A DNA stretch of 64,000 nucleotides, taken from assembly GCF_018070465.1 (NCBI RefSeq), contig NZ_JAGPXT010000009.1, positions 124,001 to 188,000 of the forward strand, written 5' to 3'. Below the pieces are notes generated by a model that did not search any database, was not told the DNA's origin, and worked only from the letters and a program-made list of their open reading frames with translations. Position 1 is the stretch's first letter; every line of letters begins with the position of its first letter. The DNA is from Micromonospora sp. C95 (lineage in GTDB: Bacteria > Actinomycetota > Actinomycetes > Mycobacteriales > Micromonosporaceae). Below, piece after piece: positions 58,046-64,000 of this stretch. Both the position numbers and the translations under genes were made by a program.

Positions 58046-58295
58046 TGGTGCCATCTCCCCTCGCCGCGCCCGGCCGGCGCCAGCTCGTACGTCGAGACCC
58101 GTCACTGCCGCAGCCCGTCCTCGTTCTGTTTGACAAAGTGGCCGATGCAACTTGCACGAAAAGTACGAGGTTCGGCCGGACGGCTGACGCACCTCCTGTG
58201 CGACCAGCGGAAACCTGGTCTACGGACGGATCGCCGCGCCCACGGAACGGCCCCCGGCCCCCGGCCAGGGCTCCAGCAAGGGGAGGACTGGGCAG

Positions 58296-59525
58296 ATGGA
58301 CGAGTTACCCATCGGGCGGCGGGTGGCCTACTGGCGCGGCCGGCGCAAGATGTCACAGCAGGTTTTCGCCGACCGGTTGGGCAAGTCGAAGAGCTGGGTC
58401 GACAAGATCGAGCGGGGCGTACGGCGGCTGGACAAGTTCTCCGTGCTCTACGAGATCGCCGACATCCTTCAGATGGACGTGCAACTGCTGCTCGGCAAGG
58501 ACCCGGAGCGGCGCACCGACGCACTCAACTGCATCGACCAGTTCGAGGTCGAGGAGATCCGGGCCGCCCTGGAGCGGTACGACTCGATAAGCGCCTACTT
58601 CGACGCCGTACCGAGCCCGCCGCCGCTCGCCGACATGAGCAAGGCGGTCACCCACGCCTGGCTGACCTACCAGTACGGTCGCTACGGGATGCTCACCCGG
58701 GCCCTGCCGAAGCTGCTCCGCGACGCCCAGGCGGCCGACGCCGCCTACGGCGGTGACCAGTCCCAGCGCGCCGCCCACCTGCTCGGGCAGGTCTACCAGC
58801 TCGCCTCCTCGGTGCTCCGCAAGCTGGGCGAGTGCGATCTCGCCTGGCTCGCCGCCGACCGTTCCATCGCGGTCGCGCAGCGCGCCGACGATCCACTGCT
58901 CGCCGGGGTCGCCACCACCCGGGTCTGCAACGCGCTGGTGGCGATGGGTCGGCCCCGGCCCGCCCTGGAGCTGAACGTGCGGATCGCCAACCAGCTCGCT
59001 CCGGGCGGCGGCAACGACAGCCGTCCAGAGCGCCTGTCCGTCTACGGGATGCTGCTGCTCCAGGGCGCGATGGCCGCCTCACGCATCGGTGACACCGCCA
59101 CCGTGGAGGATCTGCTCGACGGAGCCCACGCGGCGGCGACCGAACTCGGCGGCGACCAGAACCACTACTGGACCTCGTTCGGGCCGACGAACGTGGAGCT
59201 GCACCGGGCGGCGGCCGCTGTCGAGCTCGGCGACGGTGGGCGGGCCGTCGAGGTGCACCTCCAGCGGATCCAGCCGGCGCCGTTCGACGCGATGCTGCCC
59301 GAACGCCGGGCGCACCACCTGCTGGACCTGGCCCGGGGCTACGCGCTGATCGGCGACGTCGCCAACGCCGGGGAGATGCTGCTGCGCGGCGACCGCCTGG
59401 CACCGTCCGAGATCCGCTGCCGCCCGATCGCGCACGAGGTGATGTCGGACGTGCTTCGTCGCACACGTGGTGCGCCGCCTTCGCCGATCGCAGAGTTGGC
59501 TGAGCACATGGGAGTAGGAGTATGA
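58296..59525 (+). CDS. XRE-family regulator with TPR-like C-terminus
   Basis: The 409-residue protein has an N-terminal XRE helix-turn-helix (IGRRVAYWRGRRKMSQQVFADRLGKSKSWVDKIERGVRRLDKF, about 6-50) and a long helical TPR-like domain to the C-terminus. This is a common actinomycete architecture for peptide- or partner-sensing regulators. GGGGAGG is 9 bases upstream. It is followed after 13 bases by a flavoprotein gene on the same strand, a pairing often seen in streptomycetes. The divergent Prim-Pol-like gene shares its control region. Confidence 0.88.
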   Translation: MDELPIGRRVAYWRGRRKMSQQVFADRLGKSKSWVDKIERGVRRLDKFSVLYEIADILQMDVQLLLGKDPERRTDALNCIDQFEVEEIRAALERYDSISAYFDAVPSPPPLADMSKAVTHAWLTYQYGRYGMLTRALPKLLRDAQAADAAYGGDQSQRAAHLLGQVYQLASSVLRKLGECDLAWLAADRSIAVAQRADDPLLAGVATTRVCNALVAMGRPRPALELNVRIANQLAPGGGNDSRPERLSVYGMLLLQGAMAASRIGDTATVEDLLDGAHAAATELGGDQNHYWTSFGPTNVELHRAAAAVELGDGGRAVEVHLQRIQPAPFDAMLPERRAHHLLDLARGYALIGDVANAGEMLLRGDRLAPSEIRCRPIAHEVMSDVLRRTRGAPPSPIAELAEHMGVGV

Positions 59526-59538
59526 CCTCGGAGCCGGC

Positions 59539-60111
59539 ATGACCGGTTCGCACCGCCACGACGGGCACCGCCAGGTGCTCTACATCATCGCCTGTGGCTC
59601 GCCACTGGCCCGAGACGTGGGCCGGCTCGTCGACCTGGCCCAGCAGGACGGGTGGGACGTCTGCGTGATCACCACGCCCGACGGCGCCAAGTTCGTCGAC
59701 CGCACCGCACTGGCGCGGCAGACCGGCCACCCGGTACGCACGCACTACAAGAACCCGGGCGACCCCGACGTGCTGCCCACCGCCGACGCCATGATCGTCT
59801 GCCCGGCCACGGTCAACACCGTGAACAAGTGGGTGGCCGGCATCGCCGACACCCTCGCCCTGGGGCTGCTGGTGGAGGCGCAGGGTCGGGGGATACCGCT
59901 GGTGGCCGTGCCGTACACGAACGCGGCGATGGCCGCCCACCCCGCCTTCCGGGCGGGCCTCGCCCGGCTCTCCGAATGGGGGGTGGGCGTGCTCTTCGGT
60001 GACGACGTCTACCCGCTGCATCCGCCCGGAACGGGTGAGCGGCACCAGCACACCTTTCCGTGGGCGCTGCCGCTGACCGCCGTGCGGGACCGCCTCTGCC
60101 GGACCGGTTGA
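59539..60111 (+). CDS. Flavoprotein (phosphopantothenoylcysteine decarboxylase-like fold)
   Basis: The 190-residue protein starts with a His-containing tail, then VLYIIACGSPLARDVGRLVDLAQQDGWDVCVITTPDG, MIVCPATVNTVNKWVAGIADTLALGLLVEA and PLVAVPYTNAAMAAHPAF. This is the FMN-binding HFCD/flavoprotein fold with the PAT.NT motif. The reaction is unknown; relatives decarboxylate C-terminal Cys or act in coenzyme metabolism. It is probably co-transcribed with the XRE regulator, and a strong terminator follows. Confidence 0.87.
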   Translation: MTGSHRHDGHRQVLYIIACGSPLARDVGRLVDLAQQDGWDVCVITTPDGAKFVDRTALARQTGHPVRTHYKNPGDPDVLPTADAMIVCPATVNTVNKWVAGIADTLALGLLVEAQGRGIPLVAVPYTNAAMAAHPAFRAGLARLSEWGVGVLFGDDVYPLHPPGTGERHQHTFPWALPLTAVRDRLCRTG

Positions 60112-60170
60112 GGTGACGCCTCCGGTTCGGCCCGGGCGACAGCTCGGTACCGCCGCCGGAGAATTCACGG

Positions 60171-60199
60171 CCCGGCCACGGCGAAGGTCCGTGGCCGGG
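60171..60199 (+). terminator. 10-bp perfect stem terminator
   Basis: CCCGGCCACG (60171-60180) pairs with 60190-60199 with a 9-nt loop. It lies 59 bases past the flavoprotein stop and before the NIF3 operon. Confidence 0.85.
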
Positions 60200-60241
60200 T
60201 GACGTCCGGTAGGAGGGCTGACGCCGGTAAGCTCACCGGCC

Positions 60242-61138
60242 GTGAGCACAACCGCAGCCGTGCCGACCGTCGCCGACGTGGTGGCCGAGGTGGCGCGGCA
60301 CTACCCGCCGGCCTGGGCCGAGGAGTGGGACCGGGTCGGCCTGGTGCTCGGTGAGCCGTCCACCCCGGTACGCCGGATCCTCTGCGTCGTGGACGTGGTT
60401 CCCGAGACGGTCGCGGAAGCGCTCGACGCCGACGTCGACATGATCATCGCCCATCATCCGCTGCTGCTGCGCGGGGTGTCGTCGGTGGCGCCGACGACCT
60501 ACAAGGGGCGCATCGTCCACCAGCTGATCAAGGCCGATGTGGCGCTGTACGTCGCACACACCAACGCCGACGTGGCCGTGCCGGGTGTGTCCGACGCCCT
60601 CGCCGCCCGCTTCGGCCTGCTCGACCTGCGCCCGCTGCAACCCGCCCGCCCGGGCACACCGGCCGAGGGGGAGGGTCGCGGCGCCGGCCGGATCGGCCGG
60701 CTGCCGCAGCCGCTGACCCTGGCTGAGCTGGCCCATCGGGCCGCCGTCGTGCTGCCGGCCACCGCCGCCGGGGTGCGCGCCGCGGGCGATCCGGACCGCG
60801 CGGTGCGTACCCTGGCGGTCTGCGGTGGCGCCGGGGACAGCTTCCTGGCCGACGCCACCGCGGCCGGGGTGGACGCCTACCTCACCTCGGACCTGCGCCA
60901 CCACCCGGCCGGCGAGCACCTCGCCACCGGAGGGCCGGCGTTGCTCGACGCCACCCACTGGGCCACCGAACGGCCGTGGCTGGACGACCTCGCGGCGCTG
61001 CTGCGGGCCGCGCCCGGCGTCGAGACCCTGGTGTCCGACCTGGACACCGACCCGTGGACCGTGCACGCCGCCGCACCGCACCCCGACGAACGCGCGCCGG
61101 ACGAACCCGCAGCGGACGACAAAGGAGCCCGACCGTGA
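60242..61138 (+). CDS. NIF3/DUF34-family dinuclear-metal protein
   Basis: The 298-residue protein has WAEEWDRVGLVLGEP, the metal-binding IIAHHPLLLRGVSS and HTNADVAVPGVSDALA, and the C-terminal ECGGAG-like VCGGAGDSFLADA...DVYLTSDLRHH, the Nif3-like signature often annotated as GTP cyclohydrolase I type 2. The exact function is uncertain; a metal-dependent hydrolase or metal-insertion role has been proposed. TAAGCT (60228-60233) sits 8 bases before GTG 60242 with no ribosome-binding site, so it may be leaderless. It is coupled to the zinc-ribbon gene. Confidence 0.92.
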   Translation: MSTTAAVPTVADVVAEVARHYPPAWAEEWDRVGLVLGEPSTPVRRILCVVDVVPETVAEALDADVDMIIAHHPLLLRGVSSVAPTTYKGRIVHQLIKADVALYVAHTNADVAVPGVSDALAARFGLLDLRPLQPARPGTPAEGEGRGAGRIGRLPQPLTLAELAHRAAVVLPATAAGVRAAGDPDRAVRTLAVCGGAGDSFLADATAAGVDAYLTSDLRHHPAGEHLATGGPALLDATHWATERPWLDDLAALLRAAPGVETLVSDLDTDPWTVHAAAPHPDERAPDEPAADDKGARP

Positions 61139-61872
61139 AGGCTGACCCCCAGGTCCAGCGCCGCCTGCTCGATCTCCAGGCGATCGACACCGCCCTCGCC
61201 CAGCTCGCCCACCGGCGTCGGTCATTGCCCGAGCGGGCCGAGCTGGAGACCCTCGCCCGGGAGTTGTCCGCCCTGGAGGACGAGCGGGTCCGCGCCCAGG
61301 TGGCCGTCGACGACCTGGACCGCGACATCGCCCGGCTGGAGAAGGACGTCGACCAGGTCCGGGCGCGCAAGACCAAGGACGAGGACCGGCTGGCCGCCGG
61401 CACCGGCCCGGCCCGTGAACTGGAGGCGCTCCAGCACGAGCTGGCATCCCTCAACCGCCGGCAGAGCGACCTGGAGGACGCCGAGCTGGAGCTGATGGAG
61501 CAGCGGGAGACCGCCCAGTCGGTGCTGGACGGGGTGGAACAACGGCTGACCGAGGTGCGGGAACGGCGGGCCGCCACCGAGCAGCGGCGCGACGACAGCC
61601 TCGCCGAGATCGGCCGCGAGGAGGAGTTCAAACGCTCCGCCCGGCAGCCCCTCGCCAACGACCTGCCCACCGACCTGGTGCAGCTCTACGACCGGATCCG
61701 TACCGACACCGGACTCGGTGCGGCGCTGCTGACCGCCGGCCGTTGCGGCGGATGCCGGCTGGAGCTTTCCGGCGCCGACCTGGCCCGGATCCGCAAGGCC
61801 GACCCCGACGACGTGGTCCGCTGCGAGGAATGTCGCCGGATCATGGTCCGCACCAACGAGTCCGGGCTGTAG
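61135..61872 (+). CDS. Coiled-coil C4 zinc-ribbon protein (CdsZ-like)
   Basis: The 245-residue protein is a long antiparallel coiled coil (about residues 1-185) followed by CGGCRLELSGADLARIRK...VVRCEECRRIMV, a four-Cys zinc ribbon (zf-RING_7). Such CdsZ-type proteins may serve as nucleic-acid or chaperone-like factors; the role is not settled. GTG 61135 overlaps the NIF3 stop (GTGA) and is preceded by AAAGGAG. It is a conserved operon member in actinobacteria. Confidence 0.93.
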   Translation: MKADPQVQRRLLDLQAIDTALAQLAHRRRSLPERAELETLARELSALEDERVRAQVAVDDLDRDIARLEKDVDQVRARKTKDEDRLAAGTGPARELEALQHELASLNRRQSDLEDAELELMEQRETAQSVLDGVEQRLTEVRERRAATEQRRDDSLAEIGREEEFKRSARQPLANDLPTDLVQLYDRIRTDTGLGAALLTAGRCGGCRLELSGADLARIRKADPDDVVRCEECRRIMVRTNESGL

Positions 61873-61875
61873 CCG

Positions 61876-63084
61876 GTGGCCGTTCGGACGGTGCTCGTCG
61901 AGGCCGACGGTGGATCCCGGGGCAACCCCGGACCGGCCGGCTACGGCGCGGTGCTGCGCGACGCGGCCACCGGCGAGGTGCTGGCCGAGCGGAGCGAGGC
62001 GATCGGCACCGCCACCAACAACGTCGCCGAGTACCGGGGACTTATCGCCGGCCTGGCCGCCGCCGTCGAACTGGGTGCCGACGAGGTCGAGGTCCGGATG
62101 GACTCCAAGCTGGTGGTCGAGCAGATGTGTGGCCGCTGGCAGATCAAGCACCCGGGGCTGCGCCCGCTGGCCGCCGAGGCCGCCCAACTGGTCGGCCGCT
62201 TCTCCGCCGTACGGTTCGGCTGGATCCCCCGGGACCGCAACACTCACGCCGACGCCCTCGCCAACGCCGCGATGGACGCCGCGGCCGCGGCCGGCGTCGC
62301 CACGCCGACCGTCGAGCCGCCCCGCGTGGTCGAGCCGCCGCGTCGCCTCGGCGGTCCGGAGCCCGCCGGTGGCGGCGCCGCCGAGGTCGCCGCCCGCGCC
62401 GAGTCACCGGGTGCCGACCTGACCAGCGCACCGGTGTCCTGGGAGCCCCGGCCCAGCTTCACCGCCACCCGGCTCATCCTGGTGCGGCACGGCGAGACCG
62501 AGTACACCGAACAGGGCCGCTACTCCGGTCGTGGCGACATCCCCCTCAGCAGCACGGGCCAGGCCCAGGTGCGGGCCACGGCCGCGCGGCTGGCCGCGCT
62601 CGCGCCGGACGCCGTGGCGGTGGTCAGCTCACCGCTGTCCCGCTGCGTGGCGACCGCCGAGGCGATCGCCGCCGCCCTCGGTGACCTGCCGGTACGCCGT
62701 GACGACGAGCTGATCGAATGCGACTTCGGCGCCTGGGAAGGACGCACCTTCGCCGAGGTACGCGAGGGCTGGGCCGGTGAACTGGACGCCTGGCTCGCCT
62801 CCACCCGGGTCGCCCCGCCGGACGGTGAATCGTTCGCCGCGGTCGCCGAACGGTGCGCCCGGGTGGTGCGGCGGCTGCTCGACGGGTACCCCGGTCAGAC
62901 CGTCGTGGTGGTCTCGCACGTCTCGCCGATCAAGCTGATGCTGCGCGACGCACTCGCCGCCACCGACTCCTTCCTGCACCGCCTCTACCTCGACGCGGCC
63001 GGTGTCTCGGTGTTGGACCGCTGGCCCGACGGCGGCGTCGCCGTCCGCTCGGTAAACGAAACCGCCCACCTCGCTTCCCTCTGA
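61876..63084 (+). CDS. Bifunctional RNase HI / phosphoglycerate-mutase-like phosphatase
   Basis: The 402-residue protein joins an N-terminal RNase H domain to a C-terminal histidine phosphatase. The RNase H domain has VEADGGSRGNPGPAGYGAVL with the first Asp, NNVAEYRGLIAGL with Glu and MDSKLVVEQM with Asp. The phosphatase has ILVRHGETEYTEQGRYSGR with the catalytic His, and VVVVSHVSPIK. A Pro/Ala linker lies at about 140-195. The fusion matches mycobacterial Rv2228c, which cleaves RNA-DNA hybrids and has CobC-like alpha-ribazole phosphatase activity. It follows the zinc-ribbon gene by 3 bases. Confidence 0.94.
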   Translation: MAVRTVLVEADGGSRGNPGPAGYGAVLRDAATGEVLAERSEAIGTATNNVAEYRGLIAGLAAAVELGADEVEVRMDSKLVVEQMCGRWQIKHPGLRPLAAEAAQLVGRFSAVRFGWIPRDRNTHADALANAAMDAAAAAGVATPTVEPPRVVEPPRRLGGPEPAGGGAAEVAARAESPGADLTSAPVSWEPRPSFTATRLILVRHGETEYTEQGRYSGRGDIPLSSTGQAQVRATAARLAALAPDAVAVVSSPLSRCVATAEAIAAALGDLPVRRDDELIECDFGAWEGRTFAEVREGWAGELDAWLASTRVAPPDGESFAAVAERCARVVRRLLDGYPGQTVVVVSHVSPIKLMLRDALAATDSFLHRLYLDAAGVSVLDRWPDGGVAVRSVNETAHLASL

Positions 63085-63114
63085 CCCCGTTCCTCGCCCC
63101 GCTCCTCGCCTCGC

Positions 63115-63184
63115 CGATCTTGCACTTCTGGTCGCCGAAAAGTAACTGATGTCCCGATTCGCGGGGTCAGGAAGTGCAAGATCG
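63115..63184. repeat. 14-bp inverted repeat, probable bidirectional terminator
   Basis: CGATCTTGCACTTC (63115-63128) pairs exactly with 63171-63184 across 42 bases. It lies between two convergent genes. Like the element at 1795 it is AT-richer than its surroundings, and from memory GATCTTGCACTT palindromes recur in Micromonospora genomes. This was not checked. Confidence 0.75.
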
Positions 63185-63189
63185 CGGGT

Positions 63190-63951
63190 TCAGGCGAGGG
63201 CGCGCCAGAGGAGGTAGGTGCCGATGAGGGTGCCGAAGACGACGATGATGGTCTTCAGGACCACCGAGGGGAGCCGGCGGACCAGGCGGGCGCCGGCGTA
63301 CCCGCCGACGAGCGTGGCGGGGGCGACCACCGCCACGCCGGCCCAGTTCACCGGGCCGGCGACGGCGAAGACGACCACCGTGGTCAGACCGATCACGGCG
63401 GAGAGCAGATTCTTGATCGCGCTCACCCGGGCCAGCGTCGCGTCCAGCACCAGCGCCAGCCCGGCGACAAGCATCACCCCGACTGCGGCACCGAAGTAGC
63501 CGCCGTACACCGCCGCCACCGCCACCACCACCTGGACGGTCACCGCGCGGCGGCGCGGCGCCAGGTCACGCGGGTGGCCGACCAGCCGGCGCAGCGGATC
63601 CTGGAACGCCAGCAGCGCGGTCGCCCCCAGCACCAGGAAGGGTACGACCACCTCGAACGCCCGCGCGGGGGTGACCAGCAACAGCCCGGCACCGGCCAGC
63701 GCGCCGACCACGGTGGTGGGCAGCAGCGCGGCGAGCAACCGCGACCGGGGCAGATCCACCCGACTGCCCGCAACGGCGGCGAGGTACCCGGGGGAGACCG
63801 ACAGCGAGTTCGTGACGTTCGCCGGCACCGGCGGCAACCCGATCGCGAGCAACGCCGGAAACGTGATCAGCGAACCACCGCCGGCCACCGCGTTGACCGT
63901 GCCGGCGGCGAGACCGGCGGCGACCAGCAATGCGGCGTCGGCGAGTTCCAT
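63190..63951 (-). CDS. TauE/SafE-family membrane permease
   Basis: The 253-residue protein has about eight transmembrane helices arranged as two similar halves. It has the family motifs AGTVNAVAGGGSLITFPALLAIGLPPVPANVTNS near the N-terminus and GGYFGAAVGVML in the middle. Members move sulfite, sulfonates or other small organic anions. No sulfur gene is near, so the substrate is open. The start ATG at 63951 is 49 bases from the window end, and the promoter may lie partly outside. Confidence 0.9.
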   Translation of the reverse strand: MELADAALLVAAGLAAGTVNAVAGGGSLITFPALLAIGLPPVPANVTNSLSVSPGYLAAVAGSRVDLPRSRLLAALLPTTVVGALAGAGLLLVTPARAFEVVVPFLVLGATALLAFQDPLRRLVGHPRDLAPRRRAVTVQVVVAVAAVYGGYFGAAVGVMLVAGLALVLDATLARVSAIKNLLSAVIGLTTVVVFAVAGPVNWAGVAVVAPATLVGGYAGARLVRRLPSVVLKTIIVVFGTLIGTYLLWRALA

Positions 63952-64000
63952 GATCCACAGGCTAGCGGTCCGGAACGCACGCCGGTCGCCCTCCCCGGCT

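Noticed and set aside
1..64000. Insertion sequences, prophage genes, integrases, biosynthetic gene cluster
   Set aside because: No transposase, integrase, phage structural protein, modular PKS/NRPS or terpene synthase was found. The condensing enzymes here belong to the fatty-acid operon.

Overview
The window is very GC-rich, and nearly every reading frame is spanned by long spurious ORFs. That, the frequent GTG starts, the many 4-base ATGA/GTGA gene overlaps and the gene families present point to a high-GC actinomycete. Gene content and order suggest a Micromonosporaceae member close to Micromonospora or Salinispora: fasR-fabD-fabH-acpP-fabF, lone gltX, homodimeric aceE, DUF3052-peroxiredoxin-tRNA-Val, DUF3145, and a c-di-AMP riboswitch before a coiled-coil secreted protein. 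The genus is inferred, not proven. No insertion sequence, prophage, CRISPR array or rRNA operon is visible. This reads as ordinary core-chromosome sequence with small accessory pockets.

Layout. 1-5113: end of a LuxR-type regulator, a DsbA-like thioredoxin-fold protein, a BON-domain protein, two small envelope proteins (one a 50-residue lipoprotein with a poly-Asp run) and a STAS anti-anti-sigma factor. 5140-8540: surE and a PfkB kinase, coupled and preceded by a possible 15-codon leader ORF, then a secreted coiled-coil/M15-like protein under a ydaO-type riboswitch. 8543-17189: CDF metal exporter, HelD-like RNA polymerase factor, alpha/beta hydrolase, carbonic anhydrase, two conserved actinobacterial proteins, a GH3 lipoprotein and a small lipoprotein. 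17340-22148: the type II fatty-acid synthase initiation/elongation operon with its PucR-family activator. 22316-28459: hypothetical envelope protein, gltX, a sugar transporter-beta-glucosidase pair and an SRPBCC protein. 28554-34357: a two-gene secreted/anchored unit with His-rich modules, aceE and YjbQ. 34371-40851: PhoD phosphatase, MarR regulator, a fused E1-alpha/E1-beta 2-oxoacid dehydrogenase with a large disordered insertion, DUF3052, 1-Cys peroxiredoxin and tRNA-Val(TAC).

40858-48091: a membrane protein with a K+-channel-like C-terminus, hydrolase and aminoglycoside-phosphotransferase-like kinase, then a surface-polysaccharide pocket. The pocket holds a 61-residue protein that is essentially a bare LPxTG sorting signal, translationally coupled to a hyaluronan-synthase-like glycosyltransferase, and divergent from a polysaccharide pyruvyl transferase. 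An ArsR-SRPBCC operon with a textbook promoter/operator follows. 48158-57072: PfkB kinase, SNF2 helicase coupled to a SWIM-finger protein, DUF3040, and an operon of ferric-reductase-like flavocytochrome, FMN-binding protein and ApbE flavinyl transferase (a likely extracytoplasmic electron-transfer chain). 57374-63951: a Prim-Pol-like protein lacking the usual acidic motif, XRE/TPR regulator, flavoprotein, the NIF3-zinc ribbon-RNase H/phosphatase operon and a TauE/SafE permease.

Transcription units are unusually easy to delimit because strong perfect hairpins separate many of them. Several hairpins look like dispersed intergenic palindrome families, and one 65-bp hairpin element occurs twice in the window (40702 and 43871). 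The most promising less-described items are the mini sorting-signal/glycosyltransferase/pyruvyl-transferase pocket, the flavinylation operon, the duplicated H..HxHP module protein and the degenerate Prim-Pol.
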